Assembly (NCBI RefSeq): GCF_023701945.1
Contig: NZ_JABAEF010000010.1
Location: 62,001-126,000, forward strand
Length of the DNA: 64,000 nucleotides
From: Rhizobium sp. CG5
Lineage (GTDB): Bacteria; Pseudomonadota; Alphaproteobacteria; Rhizobiales; Rhizobiaceae
Reading direction: 5' to 3'
Part shown: positions 1-9,541 of the stretch, one piece after another
Layout: every line of letters starts with the position of its first letter
Position numbering within the stretch: the first letter of the stretch is position 1
The notes under the pieces: generated by a model
Database searches by the model: none
Told to the model about the DNA's origin: nothing
Seen by the model: the letters and a program-made list of their open reading frames with translations, nothing else
Program-made: the position numbers and the translations under genes

Positions 1-113
1 GCGGCCCGCCAGGCTGATTATAGAACCGCAACTTTCCAATCATGCTCAGTTGGATTGCGAGCCGGGTTTTGCCTGGAACGCTTTTCCAATGGCCAAGAAG
101 AAATAGGTGTACC

Positions 114-407
114 ATGTCCCGCAGTTGCGAATTGACCGGCAAGGGCGTCCAGTCGGGCAACAATGTGAGCCACGCAAACAACAAGACTCGTCGCAAGTTC
201 CTTCCGAACCTGTGCGACGTGACGCTGATCTCCGATGCACTCGGCCAGCGTTATCGTCTGCGCGTTTCGGCAGCTGCCCTGCGCACTGTTGAACATCGTG
301 GCGGCCTCGATGCTTTCCTGCTGAAGGCGAACGAGACCGAACTGAGCATGCGCGCGCGCCTGCTGCGTCGCCAGATCGTCAAGAAGACCGTTGCTGCTGC
401 CGCCTAA
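114..407 (+). CDS. rpmB: 50S ribosomal protein L28
   Basis: This 97-residue basic protein is a component of the large ribosomal subunit. It begins [20 protein letters not shown], the typical bacterial L28 start, and continues with the conserved KTRRKFLPN segment and a C-terminal [10 protein letters not shown] helix. Only one Cys is present, so it is the zinc-free form. An AGGTG ribosome binding site lies 5 bases before the ATG. The gene is monocistronic: a hairpin terminator follows within 30 bases. Longer in-frame or out-of-frame readings upstream have no L28 similarity. Confidence 0.97.
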   Translation: MSRSCELTGKGVQSGNNVSHANNKTRRKFLPNLCDVTLISDALGQRYRLRVSAAALRTVEHRGGLDAFLLKANETELSMRARLLRRQIVKKTVAAAA

Positions 408-434
408 GGCATCACGACATCCTGAAGATTGAGC

Positions 435-472
435 AAGGCTTGAGCGGACATCTGTTCGCGCAAGCCTTTTGC
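435..472 (+). terminator. rho-independent terminator after rpmB
   Basis: A 12-bp stem (AAGGCTTGAGCG paired with CGCGCAAGCCTT, one mismatch) encloses a 10-base loop and runs into TTTT. It sits 28 bases after the L28 stop codon and separates rpmB from the transporter gene downstream. Confidence 0.75.
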
Positions 473-493
473 GTTGATCCAATATCCCTCCAA

Positions 494-523
494 CTGGTGG
501 CATCACCCAGGATAAAAAAATGC
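494..523 (+). promoter_or_regulatory. candidate preQ1-I riboswitch controlling the queuosine-precursor transporter
   Basis: Four bases CTGG (494-497) pair with CCAG (507-510), enclosing a 9-base loop that ends CAC before CCAG, and the stem is followed by GATAAAAAAATG. This is the layout of class I preQ1 riboswitches: a short P1 stem, a loop ending in ACACCC or a close variant, an A-rich tail, then a pseudoknot strand. Here loop bases GCAT (500-503) can pair with ATGC at the start codon (520-523). The SD-like AGGA (509-512) is partly inside the stem, so ligand binding would block translation. The downstream gene belongs to a family known to be preQ1-regulated in other bacteria. Read by eye; not scored against a covariance model. 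Confidence 0.6.
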
Positions 524-1158
524 TGACGCTACGCTATATCCTTATTTACAGCCTGCTGATGACCGCCGTGGTCGTCGCGTCGAACGTCCTCGTTCAATAC
601 CCCTTGTCCGGCGAACTGGCCGGAATTCAGCTGGGCGACCTGCTGACCTATGGGGCCTTCACCTATCCGGTCGCTTTCCTGATCACCGACCTCACCAATC
701 GCCAGTTCGGCCCATCCATGGCCCGCAAGGTGGTGTTTCTCGGCTTCGTCGTCGGCATCGCCCTGTCGTTCTGGACCTCCATGCCGCGCATCGCCGTGGC
801 TTCCGGCACGGCCTACCTGATCGGCCAGCTCCTGGATATCTCGGTGTTCAACCGCCTGCGCCGCCAGAGCTGGTGGCAGGCGCCACTGGCCGGCTCTATG
901 GCGGGTTCGATGCTCGACACCGCCCTGTTCTTCTCGCTGGCCTTTGCCGCGAGCTTTGCCTTCATCGGGCCCAACGATGCCTTCGCAATCGAAAGCGCCC
1001 CAATCCTCGGTATTTTTGCCGTGGAAGCGCCGCGCTGGATCTCCTGGGCAATCGGCGATCTCTGCGTGAAGATCCTGGTGGGTCTGGTCTTGCTGCTGCC
1101 CTATGGCGCCCTGATGAACACGCTGAAGCCGATGGGTCCGGCAACCCAGGCACGCTGA
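520..1158 (+). CDS. queuosine precursor transporter (VUT/YhhQ family)
   Basis: This 212-residue, very hydrophobic inner-membrane protein belongs to the COG1738 (VUT/YhhQ) family, which imports 7-deazaguanine precursors such as preQ0 and preQ1 for tRNA queuosine. About six membrane segments can be seen. The signature region around residues 45-65 (TYGAFTYPVAFLITDLTNRQ) contains the conserved polar TDLTNR segment. The ATG at 520 is preceded by an AGGA at a 7-base spacing that is partly buried in the candidate riboswitch stem. The gene is single and is followed 43 bases later by the convergent esterase-like gene. The family is confident; the exact substrate is inferred from relatives and from the riboswitch. 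Confidence 0.9.
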   Translation: MLTLRYILIYSLLMTAVVVASNVLVQYPLSGELAGIQLGDLLTYGAFTYPVAFLITDLTNRQFGPSMARKVVFLGFVVGIALSFWTSMPRIAVASGTAYLIGQLLDISVFNRLRRQSWWQAPLAGSMAGSMLDTALFFSLAFAASFAFIGPNDAFAIESAPILGIFAVEAPRWISWAIGDLCVKILVGLVLLLPYGALMNTLKPMGPATQAR

Positions 1159-1201
1159 GGCAGCAAGAGCCGCGCCGGCATAAAGGCCGGTTCCGGCCGG
1201 C

Positions 1202-2197
1202 TTAGTCGATAACGCGGAATTCCAGCATCACATTGCGCTGCAGGATCGAATGGTTGTCGTCGGAGACGACGATGACCCTGACCTCGCCGCCGTCCAGCGT
1301 CACGACGTCGAGCCCTTCCATATTGTCGATCTGGTCGCTGTAACCGGCTTCGAACACGATCTTGCCATCTACCACCGCACCGGGCTTCAACACTTTGGCG
1401 TCGATCCGGCGAATGCGCATGCCGATCCCTGTTGCGAGGCCAAAACGCCGCTCGAGCAGCAGGAGATCGCCATTGGGAAGAAAGGCGCCATCCGTCACGT
1501 CGAACTCGTCATGACGGGCGACCTTGAAGGCGCCCTTCAGCGGACCATCGAGAATGCCGGCGTAAAGATCGCCCTTTGCGTCGACGCTGCGCTCGGAAAC
1601 CGTGACCAGGCCGCCGGCAAGCGGGCTCGACACCGGAGAGGCCGCCAGCGTCTCCAGCCCGCCATTGCCGCGCAGCCGGCCCACGGGGAAGGGAAGCGAC
1701 AAGGTCCGCAGCGGACGGCCGGTTTCCATCACCGGCAGGGCATAGACATCCACCCGGTGGCGTTGTTCGAAGCCGACGATCGCCTGGCCGTCGCGGATGG
1801 CGAGGCTCTCGGCATCCATGGAGGCCTTTCCCTGGTCGAGCCGACCTCTGGCATCGCTCATCGGCACAATCGCCACATCGGCAAGCCCCGCCAGTCGCCC
1901 ACCGGCATCCCGTTCGATCCGGCCGGTCATCCAGTGGCCGGTATCCAGGACGCCGATGAAATCACGGCCGCCCGGAAGAATGCGCACCGAGGACCAGGCC
2001 CCGAACAGGGCGGTCGAGGACGAAATCTCGATGCCGCCCAGATATTCGAAGGAGCCGAAGACGGCACTTTCCGATCCAGGCCTGAAGACCGGTATTTGCC
2101 GGCTGCTGGTCTGAACCGGTTCGGCCATGGCCGCAGCTGCGCAAAGGCTGGTCCCAAGGGCCAGTCCAAGCGCCAGAATAGAGATGGTATGCCTCAT
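1202..2197 (-). CDS. secreted esterase-like/phytase-like beta-propeller protein
   Basis: This 331-residue protein has a Sec signal peptide at residues 1-25 ([20 protein letters not shown], cleavage near AMA-EP). The rest resembles the 'esterase-like activity of phytase' domain (PF13449): repeated strand-rich blocks, [17 protein letters not shown] in the middle, and a conserved [20 protein letters not shown] followed by SDDNHS near the C-terminus. It is expected in the periplasm; the substrate is unknown. Its ATG overlaps the cobT stop codon (ATGA), so it is translationally coupled as the last gene of the J-domain/cobS/cobT run. Nothing in the sequence links it to cobalamin chemistry. Confidence 0.82.
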   Translation of the reverse strand: MRHTISILALGLALGTSLCAAAAMAEPVQTSSRQIPVFRPGSESAVFGSFEYLGGIEISSSTALFGAWSSVRILPGGRDFIGVLDTGHWMTGRIERDAGGRLAGLADVAIVPMSDARGRLDQGKASMDAESLAIRDGQAIVGFEQRHRVDVYALPVMETGRPLRTLSLPFPVGRLRGNGGLETLAASPVSSPLAGGLVTVSERSVDAKGDLYAGILDGPLKGAFKVARHDEFDVTDGAFLPNGDLLLLERRFGLATGIGMRIRRIDAKVLKPGAVVDGKIVFEAGYSDQIDNMEGLDVVTLDGGEVRVIVVSDDNHSILQRNVMLEFRVID

Positions 2198-4092
2198 CGC
2201 GCTCTTTTGGCCTGACGCCCGCCGCCGCGCGTCTTGTCCTCGAACAGCGCCGCCAGCTGTTCGGTCATGGCGCCTGCCAACTCGTCCGCGTCGACGATCG
2301 TCACGGCCTTGCGATAATAGCGCGTCACGTCATGGCCAATGCCGATCGCCAGCAGTTCGACCGGCGAACGCGTCTCGATCTGGTCGATGACAGCGCGCAG
2401 GTGCCGCTCGAGATAATTGCCCGGATTGACCGACAGCGTCGAATCGTCGACCGGCGCACCGTCGGAAATCATCATCAGGATCTTGCGCTGCTCGCGCCGC
2501 GCGATCAGGCGGTTATGCGCCCACATCAGCGCTTCGCCGTCGATGTTTTCCTTGAGCAGGCCTTCGCGCATCATCAGCCCGAGATTGCGCCGCGACCGGC
2601 GCCAGGGTGCATCGGCCGACTTGTAGATGATATGGCGCAGGTCGTTGAGCCGGCCCGGCGTCGGCTGCTTGCCGCCCGCCAGCCATTTTTCTCGGCTCTG
2701 GCCGCCCTTCCAGGCTTTTGTGGTGAAGCCGAGGATCTCGACCTTGACGCCGCAGCGTTCCAGCGTGCGGGCCAGGATATCGGCGCAGGTCGCGGCAACC
2801 GTGATCGGCCGGCCACGCATCGAGCCGGAATTGTCGATCACCAGCGTCACGACCGTGTCGCGGAACTGGGTGTCGCGTTCCATCTTGAACGACAGCGGCT
2901 GCATGGGATCGATCACCATACGCACCAGCCGCGCCGAATCGAGATAACCCTCTTCGAGGTCGAAATCCCAGGAGCGGTTCTGCTGCGCCATCAGGCGGCG
3001 CTGCAGCCGGTTGGCCAGCCGTCCGACCGCACCCTGCAGATGCGACAGCTGCTTGTCCAGGAAGGCCCGCAGACGGTCCAGTTCGGCATCGTCGCAAAGC
3101 TCTTCGGCCGTCACCTCTTCGTCGAATTCCTGGGTGAAGATCTTGTAGTCGACCTTCTCGTTGAAATCGTCGAAGGGACTGGCAGGACGGCGCATCTCGC
3201 CGGGCGTCTCGGAATCCTCGTCGCCCTCCTCGGTCATGTCGTCGTCGGAAATCTCCGCGCCGTCCATCTCGCCGTCGTCCATCTGCTCCTGCGAGGCTTC
3301 GCTATCCTCGGCAGGCGCACTGTCGGAACCGGCTTCCTCTTCGGCGCTCTCCTGGTCTTCCTCGTTGCTGCGAGGCTGATCCTCGTCCGAGCTGTCCTCG
3401 TCCTGGCTGTCGTCAGCCTCATCATCGCCGACATCATCGGCCATTTCCATGGCGCTCAGCATATGGCGGATGACCCGCGCGAAAGCCTGCTGGTCCTCGA
3501 TCGTCGCCGACAGGTTGGCCAGTTCGCCGCCGGTCTTTTCCTGCAGATAGGGACGCCAGAAATCCAGAACCTTGCCCGCGCTTTCCGGCGGCTTTTCCCC
3601 GGTCAGCGTCTCGCGCACCAGCATGGCAACGGCTTCCGCAAGCGGCGCGTCTTCCTGCTTGGCAATGCCGGCAAAATTTGCCTTGGCATATTTCTCCGCA
3701 TTCATCGACTGCAGATTGGCAGCCATGCCGCCCATCCGCAGCGCGCCGATCGACTCGACACGGGCCTGTTCGACCGCATCGAACACCGTGCGGGCGTCAG
3801 GCCCCTGAGGCGCCAGCGAGGCATGGATCTTCTGGTCGTGGCAGGCGATCCTCAGCGCCATGCTGTCGCCGAGCCCGCGGGTCACGGCAAGCTCCTGCGC
3901 CGTCGGCCGCTTGGAAATTTCCGGCAGCCTGACACGCTCGCCGACCAGCCCCGGCCGCTCGTTGGCAAAGGCCACCTCGACATTCGGACTGCCGGCAACT
4001 GCGCGCACGCAACCGGTGATCGCCCGGCGCAACGGTTCGGTATCGACCGCCGTGCCGGGTTTCGCTTTGGAATTGTCGCCGCGACCTGCCAT
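2194..4092 (-). CDS. cobT: aerobic cobaltochelatase subunit CobT
   Basis: CobT is one of the three subunits of the ATP-dependent cobaltochelatase that inserts cobalt into hydrogenobyrinate a,c-diamide in the aerobic cobalamin pathway. The 632-residue length is normal. Residues about 218-300 are a highly acidic D/E/S-rich linker. The C-terminal third is a von Willebrand A-like domain with the MIDAS motif DNSGSM near residue 420 and SDGAP near 543. The gene follows cobS by 17 bases on the same strand, so both subunits are probably made from one message. The large subunit CobN is not in this window. Confidence 0.97.
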   Translation of the reverse strand: MAGRGDNSKAKPGTAVDTEPLRRAITGCVRAVAGSPNVEVAFANERPGLVGERVRLPEISKRPTAQELAVTRGLGDSMALRIACHDQKIHASLAPQGPDARTVFDAVEQARVESIGALRMGGMAANLQSMNAEKYAKANFAGIAKQEDAPLAEAVAMLVRETLTGEKPPESAGKVLDFWRPYLQEKTGGELANLSATIEDQQAFARVIRHMLSAMEMADDVGDDEADDSQDEDSSDEDQPRSNEEDQESAEEEAGSDSAPAEDSEASQEQMDDGEMDGAEISDDDMTEEGDEDSETPGEMRRPASPFDDFNEKVDYKIFTQEFDEEVTAEELCDDAELDRLRAFLDKQLSHLQGAVGRLANRLQRRLMAQQNRSWDFDLEEGYLDSARLVRMVIDPMQPLSFKMERDTQFRDTVVTLVIDNSGSMRGRPITVAATCADILARTLERCGVKVEILGFTTKAWKGGQSREKWLAGGKQPTPGRLNDLRHIIYKSADAPWRRSRRNLGLMMREGLLKENIDGEALMWAHNRLIARREQRKILMMISDGAPVDDSTLSVNPGNYLERHLRAVIDQIETRSPVELLAIGIGHDVTRYYRKAVTIVDADELAGAMTEQLAALFEDKTRGGGRQAKRAR

Positions 4093-4109
4093 CTGCTGTT
4101 ATGCCTTTC

Positions 4110-5102
4110 TCAGGCGCCAAGCACGATGTTGGCCGCACTTTCCTTCAGCTCGACGCCGAAGGCGCGCTGATACTGTTCCGCCACCAGGGTGCGCTCCAGT
4201 TCGTCGCACTTGTTGAGGAAGGTGACGCGGAACGAGAAAGCGACATCGCCGAAGATCTCGGCATTTTCCGCCCAGGTGATGACGGTACGCGGGCTCATGA
4301 CGGTCGACAGGTCGCCATTGACGAAAGCCGCACGGGTCAGGTCCGCCAGACGCACCATCTTGCCGACGGTTTCGCGGCCGGCTTCCGTCTTGCGGAAGCT
4401 CTTGACCTTGGCCAGCACGATGTCGACTTCCTTGTCATGCGGCAGATAGTTGAGCGTCGTGACGATCGACCAGCGGTCCATCTGCGCCTGGTTGATCTGC
4501 TGCGTGCCGTGATAGAGGCCGGTCGTATCGCCAAGGCCGACCGTGTTGGCCGTTGCAAACAGGCGGAAGGCCGGATGCGGCCGGATAACCCGGCTCTGGT
4601 CGAGCAGCGTCAGGCGACCGGAGGATTCCAGCACGCGCTGGATGACGAACATCACGTCCGGACGGCCGGCATCGTATTCGTCGAACACCAGCGCCACATT
4701 GTGCTGATAGGCCCAGGGCAGGATGCCGTCCTTGAACTCGGTGATCTGCTTGCCGTCTTTGAGGACGATGGCGTCCTTGCCGACCAGATCGATACGGCTG
4801 ACATGGCTGTCGAGGTTGACGCGCACGCAGGGCCAGTTGAGCCGGGCTGCGACCTGCTCGATATGGGTCGACTTGCCGGTGCCGTGAAAGCCGGACACCA
4901 TGACGCGGCGATTGTGCGCGAATCCGGCCAGAATGGCGAGCGTCGTCTCGCGGTCGAACAGATAATCCGGATCGAAATCCGGCACGTAAGCGTCGCCCTT
5001 GCTATAGGCCGGAACGCGGATATCGCTGTCAATTCCGAAGACTTCCCGAACCGAAACGGTAATGTCGGGAAGATTGGAAATATCAATGTCAATTTTGCTC
5101 AT
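4110..5102 (-). CDS. cobS: aerobic cobaltochelatase subunit CobS (AAA+ ATPase)
   Basis: CobS is the AAA+ motor subunit of aerobic cobaltochelatase and forms a hexameric ring with CobT. The 330-residue protein has Walker [10 protein letters not shown] at about residues 71-79 and Walker [10 protein letters not shown] at about 136-144, then an MSPRT sensor region. It begins [14 protein letters not shown], as in rhizobial CobS. It lies 65 bases downstream of the J-domain gene and 17 bases upstream of cobT, a conserved rhizobial order. Confidence 0.97.
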   Translation of the reverse strand: MSKIDIDISNLPDITVSVREVFGIDSDIRVPAYSKGDAYVPDFDPDYLFDRETTLAILAGFAHNRRVMVSGFHGTGKSTHIEQVAARLNWPCVRVNLDSHVSRIDLVGKDAIVLKDGKQITEFKDGILPWAYQHNVALVFDEYDAGRPDVMFVIQRVLESSGRLTLLDQSRVIRPHPAFRLFATANTVGLGDTTGLYHGTQQINQAQMDRWSIVTTLNYLPHDKEVDIVLAKVKSFRKTEAGRETVGKMVRLADLTRAAFVNGDLSTVMSPRTVITWAENAEIFGDVAFSFRVTFLNKCDELERTLVAEQYQRAFGVELKESAANIVLGA

Positions 5103-5167
5103 CGTGTCTCCATGCCGGACGGCGCCGACCGGCTGCGTATGTCAGGCCTATTTCGTAGCGTTTTCGA

Positions 5168-5791
5168 TTAACAGAAACCAGCCTGCTTTAACAATTGATA
5201 CGCCTGAATAACAGCGCGAAAACGCTCTTCCGAGCCGCGGTCTCCGCCATTTGCGTCAGGATGATGTTTTTTTACAAGCTCCTTGTAGCGGCTCTTGATC
5301 TCGGCAGCGGTGGAATTGCCCGGCAGACCGAGCGCATCGAAGGCTTTTGCCTCGAGCGTCTTCAGTTTTCGCGCCTGGGTGTCGAATCGCGACCCATTGC
5401 CGCGCCCTTGCCCGACGAAGCCGAACGGGTCCTTCATACGGGCCTGGGCACCCGCCGAGCCAGAGCGCACCGTCGAATGCAGCGGACTGCCTTTGGCCGC
5501 CTTGTTCACGCCCACCGTCCAGGTCGGACGATGACCGGTTATCGCTTCCTTTTGGTATCGCGCGATCTCGGTGTCGGACAGGCCGGAAAAATAGTTATAG
5601 CCCTTGTTGTATTCTTTCACGTGCTCGAAACAGAACATAAAAAACTGGCCTTCGGCATTGCGGCCGACCGGCGCCCGGTGAACGCCCGTTTTTTCGCAGC
5701 CGTCCCACTGACAGGTGGGAGTGGTGTTCTCCGGCTCCTGTTTCTTCCGGCGCGTCCGGATCTTGTCGAAATATTTTGAATCAAGCTTCAT
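5168..5791 (-). CDS. J-domain (DnaJ-like) protein with N-terminal Cys motif
   Basis: This 207-residue protein has a C-terminal J domain at about residues 140-205. The HPD tripeptide lies inside KKHHPDANGGD near residue 183, so it can be expected to stimulate an Hsp70 such as DnaK. The N-terminal part has a CQWDGCEKTG motif and a later CFEH, a possible metal site. I chose the ATG at 5791 (MKLDSKYFDKIRTR), which matches rhizobial homologues. It is the first gene of the run leading into cobS-cobT, so a chaperone role for the chelatase is possible but only inferred from position. Confidence 0.88.
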   Translation of the reverse strand: MKLDSKYFDKIRTRRKKQEPENTTPTCQWDGCEKTGVHRAPVGRNAEGQFFMFCFEHVKEYNKGYNYFSGLSDTEIARYQKEAITGHRPTWTVGVNKAAKGSPLHSTVRSGSAGAQARMKDPFGFVGQGRGNGSRFDTQARKLKTLEAKAFDALGLPGNSTAAEIKSRYKELVKKHHPDANGGDRGSEERFRAVIQAYQLLKQAGFC

Positions 5792-5895
5792 CACGTAAGT
5801 ATGGGACCTCTGCCCGGACACAACAAGAATTGACAAATCAGATTGTTATTGCCTTTGTGGGGCTTTTTCCAAAGGCTCAAGACGGGAGCACCCGA

Positions 5896-6177
5896 ATGAC
5901 GCTTCGAAAGACGATAGAACAAAAACTCGAGGAAGCCTTCCAGCCTGAACGTTTGGTCGTTCTGGACGAAAGCGCCCAGCATGCAGGCCATCAGCCAGAC
6001 ATCACAGGCACCGGCGAAACCCACATGCGGGTGCGGATCGTTTCAGCTCAGTTTGCGGGCCTGCCGCGACTGGCCCGCCACAGGGCCGTCACCGACCTGC
6101 TGAAGCCGGAACTGGACGCAGGCCTGCATGCGCTGGCCATCGAACCCGCAGCCCCTGGCGAACCAACCCGTTGGTAG
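5896..6177 (+). CDS. bolA: BolA family protein
   Basis: This 93-residue protein is of the BolA family, which works with monothiol glutaredoxins in Fe-S cluster handling and stress responses. It starts MTLRKTIEQKLEEAF and carries the BolA-type segments THMRVRIVSAQFAG and RHRAVTDLLKPEL. The ATG follows a GGGAGCACCCGA leader that supplies a GGAG ribosome binding site. It is divergent from the J-domain gene (104-base shared promoter region) and convergent with the CorC-type gene, leaving 9 bases between stop codons. Confidence 0.93.
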   Translation: MTLRKTIEQKLEEAFQPERLVVLDESAQHAGHQPDITGTGETHMRVRIVSAQFAGLPRLARHRAVTDLLKPELDAGLHALAIEPAAPGEPTRW

Positions 6178-6186
6178 GCTTGGTTT

Positions 6187-7494
6187 TCAGTCGAGCTTGA
6201 TCGCTTCGTCGGCCGGGCGGATCCTGAGCTTCGTGATGCGGTTCTTTTCCCGCTTCATCACGATGAAACGCTTGCCATAAAAAGTGAAGGCCTGGCGTTC
6301 CTCGGGGATCGATTTCGACTCGTGTATCACCAGCCCGGCAATGGTGGTCGCCTCCTCGTCGGGCAAATGCCAGTCGAGCGCCCGGTTGATATCGCGGATC
6401 GGCACCGTTCCATCCACCACGATCGATCCATCCGCTTCCTGGCGCACGCCCTGGATATCGATGTCATGCTCGTCGGAAATGTCGCCGACGATCTCTTCCA
6501 GAATGTCCTCGAGGGTGACGATGCCCTGCACCTCGCCATATTCGTCGACAACCACGGCAAAATGCACCTTGCGGCGCAGGAAGGCATTCAACTGGTCCTT
6601 CAGGTTGGTGGTGTCCGGAACGAACCAGGGTTTCTGGGCAATCTTGCCGATATCCAGATTGGATGGCTCGACATTCGGCTCGGCCAGCGCCCGCAGCAGA
6701 TCCTTGGCATGCACGACGCCGACGATGTTGTCGGTCGATCCGCGCCAGAGCGGCATACGCGTATAGGGGCTTTCCAGCACGGCACGCACCGCGACTTCCG
6801 GCGCATCATCGGCATTGACCCCGCGCATCGACGTGCGGTGGATCATGATATCCGACACTTCCAGCTCGCCCAGATCCAAAACGCCGCCCAGCCGGTCCCG
6901 GTCGGCCTTGACCACCGAGCCCTCGCGGTGCAGCAGATCGACCGCGCCGCGCAACTCATCATGGGCCGACAGCATCGACGTTTCCTTCGACAGGGTCAGG
7001 CCGAACAGGCCCAGCAGCCCGCGGACGATGAAATTCACGCCGCTCGACACCGGGCCGACCACCGCCACGAACAGCCGCACGGCCGGCGCCACCCGCAAGG
7101 CGAAACGATCCGGATTGGAGATCGCCCAGCTTTTCGGCAGGACTTCGGAAAAAATCACCAGCAGCGCCGTCATCACCAGGGTTGCATAGACCACGCCGGT
7201 ATCGCCGAACAGCGCGAGGAACAGGCTGGTCGTCAGCGACGAGGCCAGGATATTGACGAGATTGTTGCCGATCAGCAGCGCGCCGATCAGCCGGTCACGC
7301 CGCTCGATCAGGGTGTTGACCAGCTTCGCCCGGATGTCGCCATTGTTCTCCATCGTATGCATGCGGGCCCGCGACGCCGCGGTGAGCGCCGTCTCGGAAC
7401 CGGAAAAGAAGGCAGACGCGATGATCAGGCCGAGAATGGCGACGATCAGCGGCCAGTATTCCGACAGATTGGCCAGAAAGATTTCGATGGTCAT
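6187..7494 (-). CDS. HlyC/CorC (CNNM) family transporter with CBS domains
   Basis: The 435-residue protein has an N-terminal CNNM/DUF21 domain of about four membrane segments (ASAFFSGSETALTAASRARM near residues 25-44), a pair of CBS domains at about 200-330 and a C-terminal CorC_HlyC domain. Relatives are implicated in Mg2+/Co2+ efflux or magnesium homeostasis; older names such as hemolysin are misleading. Its ATG overlaps the aroB stop codon (ATGA at 7491-7494), so it is translated as the third gene of an aroK-aroB-corC operon. Two acidic repeats (YGEVQGIVTLEDILEEIVGD) are diagnostic of the CBS region. Confidence 0.92.
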   Translation of the reverse strand: MTIEIFLANLSEYWPLIVAILGLIIASAFFSGSETALTAASRARMHTMENNGDIRAKLVNTLIERRDRLIGALLIGNNLVNILASSLTTSLFLALFGDTGVVYATLVMTALLVIFSEVLPKSWAISNPDRFALRVAPAVRLFVAVVGPVSSGVNFIVRGLLGLFGLTLSKETSMLSAHDELRGAVDLLHREGSVVKADRDRLGGVLDLGELEVSDIMIHRTSMRGVNADDAPEVAVRAVLESPYTRMPLWRGSTDNIVGVVHAKDLLRALAEPNVEPSNLDIGKIAQKPWFVPDTTNLKDQLNAFLRRKVHFAVVVDEYGEVQGIVTLEDILEEIVGDISDEHDIDIQGVRQEADGSIVVDGTVPIRDINRALDWHLPDEEATTIAGLVIHESKSIPEERQAFTFYGKRFIVMKREKNRITKLRIRPADEAIKLD

Positions 7495-8618
7495 GCCTCC
7501 AGCTTTTCAGTGAGGAACCGCAGGACCTCCGACGACGGAACATCGTCTGCCACGAAGGACTGTCCGATGCCGCGGGTGAGGATGAAGGTCAGCTTGCCGC
7601 CCTTGACCTTCTTGTCCTGGGCGATGGCGTCCATCAGTATATCGGGTGTCGGCCTGTCGCCTTCAATATCGTTGATCGACGTCGGCAGGCCGACGGCCTT
7701 CAAATGTGCCTCGACGCGGGCCGCATCGTCAGGGCTGGCGAGGTTCAGGCGAGCTGAGAACTGATGCGCCAGCACCATGCCGATCGCAACGCCTTCGCCA
7801 TGAACCAGTCGCCGGCTGTCATATTGCGTCGCCACTTCCAGGGCATGGCCGAAGGTATGGCCGAGATTGAGCAGCGCCCGCCGGCCGTTTTCCCGCTCGT
7901 CGGCGACAACCACATCGGCTTTGGCCTGGCAGCTCGCGGCAATCGCCTCGATGCGCGCCGCGCCGCCGGAGAAGATCTCCTGCCAGTTGCCTTCAAGCCA
8001 GGCAAAGAAATCCGGCTGGTCGATCAGGCCGTATTTGGCGACCTCAGCATAACCGGCCCGAAACTCGCGGGCGCTCAGCGAATTCAGCACGCCCGTATCC
8101 GCCAGCACCAGATCCGGCTGGTTGAAGATGCCGACCAGGTTCTTGCCCTGCCGGGCATTGATGCCGGTCTTACCGCCAACCGACGAATCGACCTGCGACA
8201 GCAGCGAGGTCGGCATCTGCACGAAGCGCACGCCGCGCCGGACGATGCCCGCGGCAAAGCCGGTGAGGTCGCCGATGACGCCGCCGCCGAGCGCAATCAC
8301 CGCGTCGTTGCGCTCGATGCGTGCCTCCAGCAGCACATCGCAGACCTTCATCAGATGCTCGAAGCTCTTGGTCTTCTCCCCGGCCGGCAGTGACAGGGAC
8401 ACGGCTTCGATCCCGTCCGCCTCCAGGCTGTCCATCAATTCCTCGAGATAGAGCGCGCCGACATTCTCGTCGGTCACGATGGCCGCCTTGCGCGCCCTGA
8501 TCCGCGTCGAAATCTCGCCGCCGGCCCGTCCGATCATGCCGGGGCCGATCAGGATATCGTAGGCGCGCTCGCCAAGCGGCACATGCACAAGGCGCTCGGT
8601 GGAATTGCTATCATTCAT
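7491..8618 (-). CDS. aroB: 3-dehydroquinate synthase
   Basis: AroB converts DAHP to 3-dehydroquinate, the second step of the shikimate pathway, using NAD and a divalent metal. The 375-residue protein has the NAD-binding GGGVIGDLTGFAAG segment and the diagnostic QVDSSVGGKTGIN motif, with zinc-ligand histidines in the LGHTFGHALE and VHGEGVAIGM regions. I chose the ATG at 8618 (MNDSNSTERL). It overlaps the end of aroK by 8 bases, which favours translational coupling; a longer N-terminal reading is possible but has no family support. Confidence 0.97.
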   Translation of the reverse strand: MNDSNSTERLVHVPLGERAYDILIGPGMIGRAGGEISTRIRARKAAIVTDENVGALYLEELMDSLEADGIEAVSLSLPAGEKTKSFEHLMKVCDVLLEARIERNDAVIALGGGVIGDLTGFAAGIVRRGVRFVQMPTSLLSQVDSSVGGKTGINARQGKNLVGIFNQPDLVLADTGVLNSLSAREFRAGYAEVAKYGLIDQPDFFAWLEGNWQEIFSGGAARIEAIAASCQAKADVVVADERENGRRALLNLGHTFGHALEVATQYDSRRLVHGEGVAIGMVLAHQFSARLNLASPDDAARVEAHLKAVGLPTSINDIEGDRPTPDILMDAIAQDKKVKGGKLTFILTRGIGQSFVADDVPSSEVLRFLTEKLEA

Positions 8619-9210
8619 CGATCTTGCTTTCGCTGGAACTGGAAAGGGAGGCGATCGCCGCCAGGACCTCGTTGACGATGACTTCCTTGCGCACATCGCG
8701 GGAGATGATTGTCAGGTCCGCAGCCGCATAGACCGGGTAACGCTCGTTCATCAGCTTCTCGAGCGTCTGCCGGGGGTTTTCGGTCTTGAGCAGGGGCCTG
8801 TGGTCGCGCTTGTTGACGCGCTCCCATAAGACATCGATATCTGCCTTCAGCCAAAGCGATACACCGCCCCGCTCGATCTGCCGGCGCGTCCGCTCGTTGA
8901 TGAAGGCGCCGCCGCCCGTCGAGATGACCCTTGGACCGCCCCGCAGCAGCCGCTTGATCACCCGGGTTTCGAGCGCCCGGAACTCTTCCTCGCCATAGGC
9001 GGCAAACAGTTCGCTGATCGTCATGCGCGACACGCGCTCGATCTCGACATCCGTATCGACGAAGGGAAGCCCCAGTTGCAGGGCCGTCATTCGGCCGACC
9101 GCCGACTTGCCGGCTCCCATCAATCCCACGAAAACAAGATTGCGACGTCCAAGCGCCGCGCGGGCGCGCTCGCTGAGGGTCGGGGCTACTGATAGGGACA
9201 AATCCGTCAT
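8611..9210 (-). CDS. aroK: shikimate kinase
   Basis: AroK phosphorylates shikimate at O3 using ATP. The 199-residue protein has Walker A GLMGAGKSAVGR near residues 29-40, the shikimate-binding DTDVEIER segment with the Asp pair, and STGGGAF near residue 98. The N-terminus carries about 20 extra residues before the first strand, common in rhizobia. It is the first gene of the aroK-aroB-corC operon, divergent from the small gene at 9361. Confidence 0.96.
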   Translation of the reverse strand: MTDLSLSVAPTLSERARAALGRRNLVFVGLMGAGKSAVGRMTALQLGLPFVDTDVEIERVSRMTISELFAAYGEEEFRALETRVIKRLLRGGPRVISTGGGAFINERTRRQIERGGVSLWLKADIDVLWERVNKRDHRPLLKTENPRQTLEKLMNERYPVYAAADLTIISRDVRKEVIVNEVLAAIASLSSSSESKIDE

Positions 9211-9360
9211 CGGCCTGTTCGCAAGTGTTTTGCAACGGTATTGACAAATGAGCGCGCAGCGTCAAGCCGTGGAGGCCGAAAGACCGGCACGAACTGGCGT
9301 CTTGCCCTGATTGCGCGCTTCATCATACACATCGACCATCAATACGCCGGGGATGACATC

Positions 9361-9519
9361 ATGCCGACATTGTTCCGCTTTCTGTTCCTATGCGCCACCG
9401 TCGCGGCAATGATCTATGGAAGCATGTGGGCTCTGGTCATCTTCGTCGAACCAAAGCCGCGCGACGTCATTGTCAAAATTCCCGCAGAACGATTGAACCC
9501 GCCTGCACCATCGCAATGA
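9361..9519 (+). CDS. small single-span membrane protein of unknown function
   Basis: This 52-residue open frame starts [20 protein letters not shown] and contains one clear transmembrane helix (about residues 5-28) followed by a short polar tail rich in Lys and Pro ([18 protein letters not shown]). The ATG is preceded by GGGGATGACATC, a weak ribosome binding site. It ends 22 bases before xerD on the same strand, so the two may be co-transcribed. I recognise no family; the hydrophobic pattern and position between aroK and xerD support it as a real gene. Confidence 0.65.
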   Translation: MPTLFRFLFLCATVAAMIYGSMWALVIFVEPKPRDVIVKIPAERLNPPAPSQ

Positions 9520-9541
9520 ACTTATCTCCCAAGGATCCGCC

